Below are positions 55,190 to 63,890 of a DNA stretch of 64,000 nt, piece by piece. Numbering within the stretch: position 1 is the first letter of the stretch; each line of letters opens with the position of its first letter. Both the position numbers and the translations under genes were made by a program. Source of the DNA: Qipengyuania sp. JC766 (lineage in GTDB: Bacteria; Pseudomonadota; Alphaproteobacteria; Sphingomonadales; Sphingomonadaceae); assembly GCF_040717445.1 (NCBI RefSeq), contig NZ_JBFEFL010000001.1, forward strand, positions 930,001 to 994,000. The letters are read 5' to 3'. Below the pieces are notes generated by a model that saw nothing but the letters and a program-made list of their open reading frames with translations, did no database searches and had not been told where the DNA came from.

Positions 55190-57685
55190 GTGGCCCGCCG
55201 GACGGACCCCCTCGCCACCTACAATGCGAAGCGCGACTTCGGGCGCACGCCCGAGCCCGCGGGAGAGGAGGAAAGCAGCGAGAGCGGCAATTTGTTCATC
55301 GTCCAGAAGCACGACGCGACGCGGCTGCACTGGGACCTGCGGCTGGAAGTGGACGGCGTGCTGAAGAGCTGGGCCGTGACCAAGGGCCCCTCCCCCGATC
55401 CGGACGTGAAGCGGCTGGCCGTCCGGACGGAGGACCACCCGATGTCCTATGCGGATTTCGAAGGCGTCATTCCCGAGGACGAATATGGCGGGGGGACCGT
55501 CATGCTGTGGGACCGCGGCACCTGGTCCCCGATCGAGGGCAAGAGCGCGAGCGACCTCGAGGACGGGCACCTGCACTTCTGCCTCGAGGGCGAGCGGATG
55601 AAGGGCGAATGGCTGCTCGTCCGGATGAAGGGCAAGCCGAAGGAGAAGCGCGAGAACTGGCTGCTGCGCAAGATCGGGGACGACCATGCCGAGGACGGCG
55701 ACGTGCTGGTCGAGCGGGAACTGACCAGCGTGAAGACCGGCCGGTCGATGGCGGAAATCGCGGCCGGCAAGGATGAGGCGGCGGAATTCCTCGAAGCGAT
55801 GGAAAAGGACAAGCCGAAGGCTAAGCGCGGAGCAAAGGCGCGCAAATCCGGCAAGAGCGCACCCCTGCCCGGCTATCGCAAGCCGCAGCTCGCGACACTG
55901 GTGGACGAGGTGCCGACCGGCAATCGCTGGATGCACGAGATAAAGTTCGACGGCTATCGCGCGCTGGTTGCCGCGCGTGGCGAGGAGGTGCGCATCTACA
56001 CCCGCAGCGGCAAGGACTGGACCGACAAGTTCGCGCCGCTGGCCGAGGCGATGGGCGCGCTCGACCTGCCGTCGTGCCTGATCGACGCGGAAATCGTCGC
56101 CTACGATGCGAAGGGCAATCCCGACTTTTCCAGCCTGCAGAAGGTGCTGAAGCGCGGCCACGGTTCGCAGGGGAAATCCGACGCCCTCGCCCTGCACGCC
56201 TTCGACCTGCTGGAAGTGGATGGCGAGGACCTGGCGGACCTTCCCAATATCGAGCGCAAGGAGCGGCTGTCGGCGCTGCTGGCCGACGCCGCCGAGCCAA
56301 TCCATGTCGCCGACCACGTGCTGGGCGCGGGCGAGAAGCTCTACCGCGCGATGTGCGATGCGGGGCAGGAAGGCATCATCTCCAAGACCGTGGACGGGCG
56401 CTATTCCAGCCGGCGGAGCAAGTCCTGGGTCAAGGTGAAGTGCACCCGGCGGCAGGAATTCGTGATCATCGGATCGAAGGAATCGAGTGCCAAGGGCCGC
56501 CCCTTCGCCTCGCTCCTGCTGGCGCAGCACGAGAACGGGAAGCTCGTCTACAAGGGCAATGTCGGCACCGGCTTTTCCGCCGACGACCTCGACGAGCTGG
56601 CGGCGAAGCTGAAACGGATCGAGCGCAAGACACCGCCCGCCGAAGTCGACCGCGCATCCTCGCGCGGAGTGACCTGGGTGACGCCGAAACTGGTCGCGGA
56701 AATCGCCTTTGCCGAATTCACCGCGGACGGGAACGTGCGCCACGGCAGCTTCCTCGGCCTGCGCACGGACAAGGACGCGGACGATGTCGTCCCCGAGCGC
56801 GCCGCAAAGGCGCAAAAGGCACCGGAGCGCGTCGAGATTTCCAGCCGCGACCGCATCGTCTTTCCCGAGAGCGGACAGACCAAGGGCGAACTCGCCGACT
56901 ATTACGAGGCGGTCGCACCGATCATGCTGCCCCATGCCGCCCGCCGCCCCGTCAGCCTCGTCAGGTGCCCCCAGGGACGCGCGAAGAAATGCTTCTTCCA
57001 GAAGCACGACAGCGGTGGCTTCGGGGATGCGGTGCATCACGTGCCGATCAAGGAGAAGGACGGCGGCCACGAGGACTACCTTTTCGTCGACGATGCGCGC
57101 GGGCTGCTGCAATGCGTGCAGATGGGCACGATCGAGTTCCACGGCTGGTGCTCGCGCTCGGACGCGGTGGAAAAGCCCGACCGGATGATCTTCGACCTCG
57201 ACCCGGACGAAGGCCTCGATTTCGAAGAAGTCAAAACCGCCGCTCGCGACATTCGCGACCGGCTGGCAGACCTCGGCCTCGTCAGCTTCGCCATGCTTTC
57301 GGGCGGCAAGGGCGTGCATGTCGTGGTGCCGCTGACCCCCGGACACAGCTGGGACGTCCACAAGGATTTCGCGAAGCGGTTCGCGGAGGCACTCAGCATG
57401 GCGGAGCCCGACCGTTTCACCGCGACCATGAGCAAAGCCAAGCGCAAGGGTCGCATCTTCATCGACTGGCTGCGCAACCAGCGCGGGTCGACCGCCATCC
57501 TGCCCTACTCCGCCCGCGCCCGGGCCGGCGCGCCGGTCGCGGTCCCGCTCGCCTGGAACGAGTTGAAGGCGATGAAAGACGCGAAGCCTTTCTCCATCGA
57601 CCAGACGAAAAAGCTGCTCGACCGCGCGCGGTCCAAGGCGCTCCAGGGCTGGGGAATGGCAAATCAGACGCTCCCCGATCACTGA
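55190..57685 (+). CDS. ligD: Multifunctional DNA ligase D
   Basis: The 831-residue enzyme has the order phosphoesterase-ligase-polymerase. The 3'-phosphoesterase spans residues about 20-190 (QKHDATRLHWDLRLEVDG, HPMSYADFEG). The ligase has the catalytic Lys in HEIKFDGYRAL near residue 247, LIDAEIVAY and GIISKTVDGRYSSRRS. The polymerase/primase domain from about residue 550 has DRMIFDLDPDEG, SGGKGVHVVVPL and RKGRIFIDWLRN. It repairs double-strand breaks with Ku. Translation starts at GTG 55190, immediately after the Ku stop. The domain order is the common one in alphaproteobacteria. Confidence 0.95.
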   Translation: MARRTDPLATYNAKRDFGRTPEPAGEEESSESGNLFIVQKHDATRLHWDLRLEVDGVLKSWAVTKGPSPDPDVKRLAVRTEDHPMSYADFEGVIPEDEYGGGTVMLWDRGTWSPIEGKSASDLEDGHLHFCLEGERMKGEWLLVRMKGKPKEKRENWLLRKIGDDHAEDGDVLVERELTSVKTGRSMAEIAAGKDEAAEFLEAMEKDKPKAKRGAKARKSGKSAPLPGYRKPQLATLVDEVPTGNRWMHEIKFDGYRALVAARGEEVRIYTRSGKDWTDKFAPLAEAMGALDLPSCLIDAEIVAYDAKGNPDFSSLQKVLKRGHGSQGKSDALALHAFDLLEVDGEDLADLPNIERKERLSALLADAAEPIHVADHVLGAGEKLYRAMCDAGQEGIISKTVDGRYSSRRSKSWVKVKCTRRQEFVIIGSKESSAKGRPFASLLLAQHENGKLVYKGNVGTGFSADDLDELAAKLKRIERKTPPAEVDRASSRGVTWVTPKLVAEIAFAEFTADGNVRHGSFLGLRTDKDADDVVPERAAKAQKAPERVEISSRDRIVFPESGQTKGELADYYEAVAPIMLPHAARRPVSLVRCPQGRAKKCFFQKHDSGGFGDAVHHVPIKEKDGGHEDYLFVDDARGLLQCVQMGTIEFHGWCSRSDAVEKPDRMIFDLDPDEGLDFEEVKTAARDIRDRLADLGLVSFAMLSGGKGVHVVVPLTPGHSWDVHKDFAKRFAEALSMAEPDRFTATMSKAKRKGRIFIDWLRNQRGSTAILPYSARARAGAPVAVPLAWNELKAMKDAKPFSIDQTKKLLDRARSKALQGWGMANQTLPDH

Positions 57686-57716
57686 AATAAACCGCTTCAT
57701 AACAAAAGCCCGGTTA

Positions 57717-57742
57717 GGAACGGCCATAGTTGGGCGGGCGTC
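57717..57742 (+). promoter_or_regulatory. Weak EcfG-type promoter candidate upstream of the SPS-like gene
   Basis: GGAAC at 57717-57721 is followed after 17 bases by CGTC (57739-57742), one base off the EcfG -10 CGTT. A start site would fall next to the GTG/ATG at 57750-57753, so the mRNA would be essentially leaderless; no good ribosome site is visible there. Low confidence. Confidence 0.28.
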
Positions 57743-57752
57743 CCTTCGAGTG

Positions 57753-59822
57753 ATGCAGCCCCTTACCATCATGCACCTCGCTCTCGGCGGATGTCTTCGG
57801 AGCGAACCGAAATACGGCATTACCGAAGACACCGGCGGGCACATCACCTACATCCTCGGCGCGGCGCGCGCGCTGGCCCGTCGGTCCGACGTCGCCCGGT
57901 GCGAGATAGTGACGCGGCTGTTCGACGAGCCGGCACTCGGGCGAGTCCACGCAAACGAGAGCGAGATCGTCGCGCCCAAGCTCGGCATCACGCGGATCGA
58001 CAGCGGCAACCGGCGCTACCTGTCCAAGGAAGCGCTGGCCGGAGACCGGGAAGCGTTCACCGCTGCCCTTATCGAAAACCTGCGCCGCCGCACGAGCCTG
58101 CCCGACTGCATCCACGCCCATTTCGCCGACGCTGCCGAAGTCGCGCGCAAGGTGCGCGATGCCTTGGGTATACCCTTCATCTACACGCCCCATTCGCTCG
58201 CCGCCGACAAGGCGGCGTGCTGCGAAACGGTGCCGTCGTGCCTCGAACACCGCCTGGCGGAAGAGGATCGTGCCATCGGCCAGGCCGACGCCATCGTCGC
58301 CTCGTCGCGCGACGAATGCGAGCGGCAGGTGATGGCCTACCCCTCGGCGAAGGAGGAAACCGTTTGGCGCATCCGGCCGGGCATCGACCAGCGCGTGGCC
58401 GACAACGCGGATATGGCCGCCGCCAGGGAGGCCATCGCCCCGTTCCTGCGCGATCCGTCCCGGCCCATCGTCCTGGCCATCGCTCGCCCGGTCCGCAAGA
58501 AGAACCTCGCGGCGCTGGTCGAGGCATTCGGCCGGCACCCCGACCTGCCCGCCACGGCCAACCTCGTCATCCTGCCCGGCCTTCGCGACAGCATGACCGG
58601 CGGCGAAGCGGAACAGGCCGAGGTCATGCGGGACATTTTCGACGCGATCGACCGCTTCGACCTGCACGGCATCGCGGCTTATCCGCGTCAGCACGATGCC
58701 AGCATCGTTCGCGGTCTCTACCGTCTTGCGGCGGAAAGCGGCGGCGTGTTCGTCAATCCGGCCCTGTTCGAACCGTTCGGCCTGACCATCCTCGAAGCGG
58801 CCGTTCACGGTCTGCCGGTCGTGACGACATCCAGAGGCGGACCCTCCGATATCGTCGCGGAAATTGGCCACGGCGATCTCGTCGATCCGACCGACACAGA
58901 CGCGATCGGCGCGGCGATCTTCGATCTTGTCCGGGATCGCGCCCGCCACCGGCGATACGCAGCCAGCGCGGCCGACAGGATCGGCGCGGTCAGCTGGGAC
59001 GCCTATGCGGAGCAATTCATGGGCGCCGTGCGAAGCGTGACCGGGGAACAAGCATCCGCAACGGTCCAAGGCCTGGCACGCCCCACACATCTGCTGGTGT
59101 GCGACATCGACAATACGCTAACCGGATGCCGGAATTCCGCCGCCGAACTGTCGGCCTATCTGCGCGACAATCCGCACATCGCCTTCGGTATCGCCACGGG
59201 CCGCAGCCTGGTCGAAGCGCGCCGGATCCTCAACGACTGGAAGCTGCCGTCTCCGTGCGTCTGGATCACGTCGGTCGGCTCTGAAATCCACTGGGCCGAT
59301 GGCGGACGTTTGCGGCGTGACGAAGAGTTCGCCCGGCGGATCGCATCGGGCTGGGACGCGGAACGGGTCGACCGCCTGATGGAACCCCTGTCCCAGTTCG
59401 ATCCGCAGCCATGTGTCGACCAGAAGCGCTTCAAGCGGAGCTTTTTTTGCGCGGATGCGACCGAGGCCGACGCGTTACGCCCGCATCTGGCAGATCGCGG
59501 CATCCCAGCCCGGGTCATCTTCAGCCATGGCCGGCTGCTCGACATATTGCCGGCGCGCGCCGGCAAAGGTGCCGCCGTGCGTTTCGCGGCAGAGAGCATG
59601 AGGATTCCAGAACACCGGGTCATCGTGGCGGGCGACAGTGGCAACGACCGGGACATGATCGAAAGCTGTGCGCAATCGATCCTCGTATCCAATTGCGAAC
59701 CGGAGATGCAGGCGGTCGGTCGCCGCACCGGAGCCTTCATGGCGCGGCAGGCCCATGCGGCCGGTGTCCTGGAGGGCCTGCGCGCCCATCTCGCTATTTC
59801 AAACAGGGAGGTCGCGGCTTGA
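57753..59822 (+). CDS. Sucrose-phosphate synthase-like glycosyltransferase fused to HAD phosphatase
   Basis: The 689-residue protein fuses two domains. The first (about 1-430) is GT4-like and opens LGGCLRSEPKYGITEDTGGHITYILGA, the sucrose-phosphate-synthase pattern, with IARPVRKKNLAALVEAF and the catalytic EPFGLTILEAAVHG. The second (about 450-680) is a HAD phosphatase: VCDIDNTLTG, GIATGRSLVEAR and VAGDSGNDRDM, as in sucrose-phosphate phosphatase. It could make and dephosphorylate sucrose-6-phosphate or a related disaccharide phosphate such as mannosylfructose-6-phosphate. The GTG at 57750 precedes the ATG at 57753. The stop overlaps the next gene (TTGA). Confidence 0.85.
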   Translation: MQPLTIMHLALGGCLRSEPKYGITEDTGGHITYILGAARALARRSDVARCEIVTRLFDEPALGRVHANESEIVAPKLGITRIDSGNRRYLSKEALAGDREAFTAALIENLRRRTSLPDCIHAHFADAAEVARKVRDALGIPFIYTPHSLAADKAACCETVPSCLEHRLAEEDRAIGQADAIVASSRDECERQVMAYPSAKEETVWRIRPGIDQRVADNADMAAAREAIAPFLRDPSRPIVLAIARPVRKKNLAALVEAFGRHPDLPATANLVILPGLRDSMTGGEAEQAEVMRDIFDAIDRFDLHGIAAYPRQHDASIVRGLYRLAAESGGVFVNPALFEPFGLTILEAAVHGLPVVTTSRGGPSDIVAEIGHGDLVDPTDTDAIGAAIFDLVRDRARHRRYAASAADRIGAVSWDAYAEQFMGAVRSVTGEQASATVQGLARPTHLLVCDIDNTLTGCRNSAAELSAYLRDNPHIAFGIATGRSLVEARRILNDWKLPSPCVWITSVGSEIHWADGGRLRRDEEFARRIASGWDAERVDRLMEPLSQFDPQPCVDQKRFKRSFFCADATEADALRPHLADRGIPARVIFSHGRLLDILPARAGKGAAVRFAAESMRIPEHRVIVAGDSGNDRDMIESCAQSILVSNCEPEMQAVGRRTGAFMARQAHAAGVLEGLRAHLAISNREVAA

Positions 59823-60976
59823 GCGCACACACCAAACCGATCGGCATCTTCGTGCACCATCAGGGGCGCGGCCATGCCGAGCGCGCGGCGGCACTGGCGA
59901 ATGCAATGGCGGCGGATGTCCCGGTGCGCCTGTTCAGCGCGCGCGAAGACATATTCCCTGCGCTTTCCGGCGATATCGAAATCGTGTCCCTGCCATCGCT
60001 GTTCGAACCGGACGGCGTGGCACCGTCCGCGCTGGATGACCTCGAAACGCCCGATACGCTGCATTGCGCCCCCGTGGGCTGGCAGCAGATCACCGATGCT
60101 GTCGCGACACTGACCGCCTGGTTCGCGCGCGAACGGCCCGCGCTGTTCGTCACGGATGTGTCGGCGGAGCTGGGCCAGCTGGCGCGCATCGCGTCCGTCC
60201 CGCACATGGCCGTGCTCCAGCATGGCGAGCGGGACGATCCCGGGCACATGGCATCCTATCGCGGCGCGGCCGGCTTGCTGGCGCCCTACGCGCGCGCCCT
60301 GGAACAGGTCGGGCGTCCGCCGTGGATGACCGAAAAGACGATCTACGCGCCCGGCATCGGCATCGACTGTTCGAGCCTTTCGTCCAAGGCGGAAGCGCGC
60401 CGTAAGCTCGCCCTGCCGGAGGATCGCGAGCTGGTCGTGGTGGTGAGCGGCGGGGGCGGAACCGGCTTTCCGACCGCGCCGCTTACCATCGGTGCGCGCT
60501 TCGACAGCCGCAGCGAATGGGTGACTCTGGGCCGCGTCGAAAGCGAATGGCACGAAACGCCGCCCGCTAATCTGAGGCACCTTGGCTGGGTGGAAAACCC
60601 GGAAGACTGGATTTCGGCGGCCGATCGCGTCGTCTCCAGCGCGGGCAATACCACGGTCCACATGGTCGCCTCCGCGGCCAAACCGTGGGTCGTCGTGCCC
60701 GAATGGCGGTATTTCGCCGAACAGCTGTGCAAGGCGGAAGCCCTCGACCGGGCCGGGGTGGCCGCCGTTTCGCGCCACTGGCCCGCATCGGGCGCGGAAT
60801 GGTCGCGCCTGTGGCATGCCGCATCCTGCTTGGATCCGGAGGCCCAGCGGGCGCTGGTGAAACCCGACGCCGCGAAGAATGCCGCGGAAGAAATCCTCTG
60901 CCTCACCGAACGGCTCTGGAAAGTCAGGCCGCCAGTGGCGCACGAAACCGTCAAGCCGGAGCTGACCGTCGTATGA
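59819..60976 (+). CDS. GT-B glycosyltransferase, MurG/GT28-like
   Basis: The 385-residue protein opens IGIFVHHQGRGHAERAAALANAM, a GT-B signature like MurG-type and related transferases, and has VVVSGGGGTGFP and the C-terminal donor-site segment RVVSSAGNTTVHMVASAAKPWVVVPEWR. It should transfer a nucleotide-linked sugar; the acceptor is unknown. The start is TTG at 59819, overlapping the previous stop (TTGA) and preceded by GGGAGG. The stop overlaps the next gene (ATGA). The three genes form a coupled operon. Confidence 0.82.
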   Translation: MSAHTKPIGIFVHHQGRGHAERAAALANAMAADVPVRLFSAREDIFPALSGDIEIVSLPSLFEPDGVAPSALDDLETPDTLHCAPVGWQQITDAVATLTAWFARERPALFVTDVSAELGQLARIASVPHMAVLQHGERDDPGHMASYRGAAGLLAPYARALEQVGRPPWMTEKTIYAPGIGIDCSSLSSKAEARRKLALPEDRELVVVVSGGGGTGFPTAPLTIGARFDSRSEWVTLGRVESEWHETPPANLRHLGWVENPEDWISAADRVVSSAGNTTVHMVASAAKPWVVVPEWRYFAEQLCKAEALDRAGVAAVSRHWPASGAEWSRLWHAASCLDPEAQRALVKPDAAKNAAEEILCLTERLWKVRPPVAHETVKPELTVV

Positions 60977-61872
60977 GCGTTTCCGTCTGCACGCTGGCCT
61001 TCGGCCGCGAGAAGCACCTGTGCAACCTGGTCCGCGGGCTGAGCCTCGGCAGCAGCTTTCCGGACGAACTGGTAATCGCCGTGCTGCAGGAACAGGCCTA
61101 CGACCTGCCTTCCGCCCCCTTCCCGGTTCGCCAGATCGCGATGGGCAATGCCGGCCTGTCGCTTGCCGAGGCGCGCAATCGCGCTGCCGGCGAAGCGACC
61201 GGAGACCTGTTGGTATTTCTGGACGTCGATTGCATCCCCGGACCGGACTGCGTTGCGGATTACGTGCGGGCGGCGCAATCGCACGATGGCGTGATGATGG
61301 GCGAAGTCGCCTATCTCCCGTCGGGTGCTACCGCGAACGGGATCGATTTCCGCAGCTTCGAATCGGTGGGCGTGCGCCATTCCGAACGCGCCGGACCGCC
61401 CGAAGGGCCGAGCCGGGAGTGCAGCGACTATCGCTGCTTCTGGTCGCTCAATTTCGCACTGAGCGCCAGGGAGTTCCAAATCGTCGGCGGGTTCGACGAA
61501 CGGTTTCGCGGCTATGGCGGCGAGGATACCGATTTCGGACGGACGGTCGCATCGCTGGGCCTGCCGATCTGGTGGCTGCGCGGCGCAAAGGCGTTCCATC
61601 AATATCACCCCCACCACATGCCGCCGGTCCATCATCTCGACAGCGTGCTCGCCAACGCGCACGTATTCATGGAGAAGTGGGGCGAGCCGACCATGCAGCA
61701 CTGGCTGCGCGCCTTCGTGCTGATGGGGCTCCTGGAGCGGACTCCGCACGGATGGCGCAAGCTGCGCGATCCCTCGGACGCGGACCTAGCGCTGACACGC
61801 CAGCAGGCCGACCAGCCCTATGCCAGCAGCGCGATCGTGCTGGAGCAGCTGGAAGCGGCCGCGCTCTCCTGA
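60973..61872 (+). CDS. Family 2 glycosyltransferase
   Basis: The 299-residue GT-A protein begins MSVSVCTLAFGREKHL and has LAEARNRAAGEATGDLLVFLDVDCIPGPD, with the DxD-type metal motif DVD, and FDERFRGYGGEDTDFG, the usual second acidic segment. There are no membrane helices. It probably adds one sugar in the same pathway as the two preceding genes. It overlaps the upstream gene by ATGA and is convergent with the GT4 gene, 3 bases away. Confidence 0.88.
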   Translation: MSVSVCTLAFGREKHLCNLVRGLSLGSSFPDELVIAVLQEQAYDLPSAPFPVRQIAMGNAGLSLAEARNRAAGEATGDLLVFLDVDCIPGPDCVADYVRAAQSHDGVMMGEVAYLPSGATANGIDFRSFESVGVRHSERAGPPEGPSRECSDYRCFWSLNFALSAREFQIVGGFDERFRGYGGEDTDFGRTVASLGLPIWWLRGAKAFHQYHPHHMPPVHHLDSVLANAHVFMEKWGEPTMQHWLRAFVLMGLLERTPHGWRKLRDPSDADLALTRQQADQPYASSAIVLEQLEAAALS

Positions 61873-61875
61873 GGA

Positions 61876-62985
61876 TCAGGCCGCGATCGTTACCGCGGTT
61901 TCGGCAGGTTGCACGCCGGCAATGGCGTCGCGATAGGCCGCGACATAGCCGTCGATCATCTGTTCGATCGAGAACAGCCGTTCGATGCGATCGCGGCAGC
62001 AATCCCCGTCCAGCGCTTCGGCGCGACGCATCGCATCGGCCAGCTCGTCGACGTCCCCGCCCCGCACCAAGGCGCCGCAAGGGCCCAGCACTTCGCGCAT
62101 CGCACCGCGATCGAACGCGATCACCGGCACGCCGAGAGCCATTGCCTCCGCAGCGACAAGACCGAAAGGTTCGTCCCACATCGGCGTGACGCAAACCGCC
62201 AGGGCCTGCGAGACGGTGGTCCTCAACTCCTTGCCGGACAGATGGCCAAGATAACGGATCCGGTCGCCTAGGAACGGCGCGACATGCGCATCGAAATAGC
62301 CGCGGTCCTCGATCGATCCGACGATGTCCAGTTTGCGTCCGGCCATACGCGCCGCGGCGACAGTTTCGCGCAGGCCCTTCGTCTCGGTGATGCGCCCGAA
62401 CCAGAGAAGCCGGTCGTGCCGGGTCTCGTCAGAGCGCCATTCGCCGGTGTCGATACCGTTATGGACGACCCGCATGTTCCGGCCGCGATCATCCCCCCAG
62501 AGGCCCAGTTGCTGGCGCGAGGTGACCGTCACGATCTGCCCCGGCCTGTCCTTCACTGCGCCGACCGCGCGGCGCATCCTCGCAAACGGCGGCACGTGCT
62601 GGGATGTCACCATCGGCACGCCATCGCGCGCGGCCCAGACGGCAAGGTCGGTCGACAGCGAATTGTTGTGCACGACGTCGAAATCGTCCGCCAGGATCGC
62701 CTTCCACGCGCGCGCAAAAGCTTCCGTCTGGAAGTCGGCGAGTTCGTCCGTATCGCGCCATTCGGCCCAAGGCAGGACCGCTTCGTAAGGCTGATCGCAA
62801 ATGGGCCTCAGCTGGCGTGCTTCGCTGCCCGCAGCGGCGAACAACGTCACCTGATGTCCCGCCCGCTCAAGCGATCCGACCAGCGTGTGACAATGCGCTT
62901 CCATCCCGCCCATGAAGGGCGGCGCGATCGGATGCCGGATGTGGCCGATGACGGCGATCTTCAATGTGGGGAGCCCGATTTGCAA
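61876..62985 (-). CDS. Family 4 glycosyltransferase
   Basis: The 369-residue GT-B enzyme has LKIAVIGHIRHPIAPPFMGGMEAH with a Gly-rich acceptor loop, VHNGIDTGEW, LLWFGRITETKGL and the donor motif DEPFGLVAAEAMALGVPVIAF. It should be a retaining transferase using a nucleotide sugar. The start is ambiguous between TTG 62985 and a TTG 7 codons later. It faces the other glycosyltransferase genes tail to tail, so it may serve the same glycan but from its own promoter. Confidence 0.88.
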   Translation of the reverse strand: MQIGLPTLKIAVIGHIRHPIAPPFMGGMEAHCHTLVGSLERAGHQVTLFAAAGSEARQLRPICDQPYEAVLPWAEWRDTDELADFQTEAFARAWKAILADDFDVVHNNSLSTDLAVWAARDGVPMVTSQHVPPFARMRRAVGAVKDRPGQIVTVTSRQQLGLWGDDRGRNMRVVHNGIDTGEWRSDETRHDRLLWFGRITETKGLRETVAAARMAGRKLDIVGSIEDRGYFDAHVAPFLGDRIRYLGHLSGKELRTTVSQALAVCVTPMWDEPFGLVAAEAMALGVPVIAFDRGAMREVLGPCGALVRGGDVDELADAMRRAEALDGDCCRDRIERLFSIEQMIDGYVAAYRDAIAGVQPAETAVTIAA

Positions 62986-63046
62986 AAGTTAAGTCGTCGT
63001 GGTCGAAACCGGTGCGGCGCAAGCCGCGTTCCTGTTCGAACAATTG

Positions 63047-63072
63047 CTAACTCGCCTGGTCTCGCGAGTTAG
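63047..63072. promoter_or_regulatory. Perfect inverted repeat upstream of the Crp/Fnr gene
   Basis: CTAACTCGC at 63047-63055 and GCGAGTTAG at 63064-63072 are perfect 9-base inverted repeats with an 8-base spacer. They lie 32 bases before the Crp/Fnr start, in the 119-base region shared with the divergent GT4 gene. The geometry suits a dimeric regulator. It differs from the classical CRP and FNR half-sites. Confidence 0.55.
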
Positions 63073-63104
63073 GCCAAGGGCAACTGCCGGAAAGGAGCGA
63101 ATTG

Positions 63105-63890
63105 GTGGACGATTTCGAAGCATATCCCAAGACAGGGCGGTTCCTCGCCAGCCGCCTGCGCCACGCCATGACCGACCGGGAAAAGGACCTGCTCGAAAGC
63201 CTCGTGGAAGAGGTGGTCGAGATGCAGGGCGAACACATACTCGTATCGCGCGGCGACTTCTGCGAGAACTCGACGATCCTCATCGAAGGCTTCATGCTGC
63301 GCACGATCCATGCGGAAAACGAGCGCAGCATCGTCGGTTTCCAGGTCCCGGGGGACTTCGTGGACCTGCATGGGTTCGCGCTCAAGCGCCTCGATCACGA
63401 CCTCGTCACGCTCGGGCGCACGAAAATCGGCATCGTGCCTCATGAAAGGCTGCGCGAAGTGCTGGTCAACGAACCGCATCTTGCCCGCATGTTCTGGTTC
63501 GGCACGCTGCTCGATGCGGCGATCCACCGCGAATGGGTGGCCAAGATCGTCAAGCTGCGGGCCGTGGGCCGCGTGGCCCATATCCTGACGGAACTGTGGT
63601 ACAGGCTGCGCATGGTCGGCCTCGGCCGCAGTTCAGGGTTCGTGACCCCACTCACCCAGATCCACCTGGCCGACATTTGCGGCCTCTCCGAGATCCATGT
63701 CAGCCGTTCGCTGCGCGATCTTCGCCAGGCGGAAATCGTCGACTTCCGGCGCGGGCGCATCACCATCCTCGATGCCGACAAGCTGAAGCAGATGGCGCGG
63801 TTCGATCCGGCCTACCTCTACGGAGAAGGCGGTCTGGAGGTCGGCGACGCGCTGGCTTACGGAACGGGCGAGAGACAGCCGACATCGTGA
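63105..63890 (+). CDS. Crp/Fnr-family transcriptional regulator
   Basis: The 261-residue protein has an N-terminal cyclic-nucleotide-like sensor domain (residues about 15-130) and a C-terminal winged-helix domain with LADICGLSEIHVSRSLRDLRQAEIV as its recognition helix. There is no Cys cluster of the FNR type, so oxygen sensing by iron-sulfur is unlikely. Candidate starts are TTG 63102 and GTG 63105; AAGGAG is best spaced for the latter. The stop overlaps the sulfotransferase start (GTGA), so they are one transcript. The inverted repeat upstream may be its operator. Confidence 0.88.
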   Translation: MDDFEAYPKTGRFLASRLRHAMTDREKDLLESLVEEVVEMQGEHILVSRGDFCENSTILIEGFMLRTIHAENERSIVGFQVPGDFVDLHGFALKRLDHDLVTLGRTKIGIVPHERLREVLVNEPHLARMFWFGTLLDAAIHREWVAKIVKLRAVGRVAHILTELWYRLRMVGLGRSSGFVTPLTQIHLADICGLSEIHVSRSLRDLRQAEIVDFRRGRITILDADKLKQMARFDPAYLYGEGGLEVGDALAYGTGERQPTS

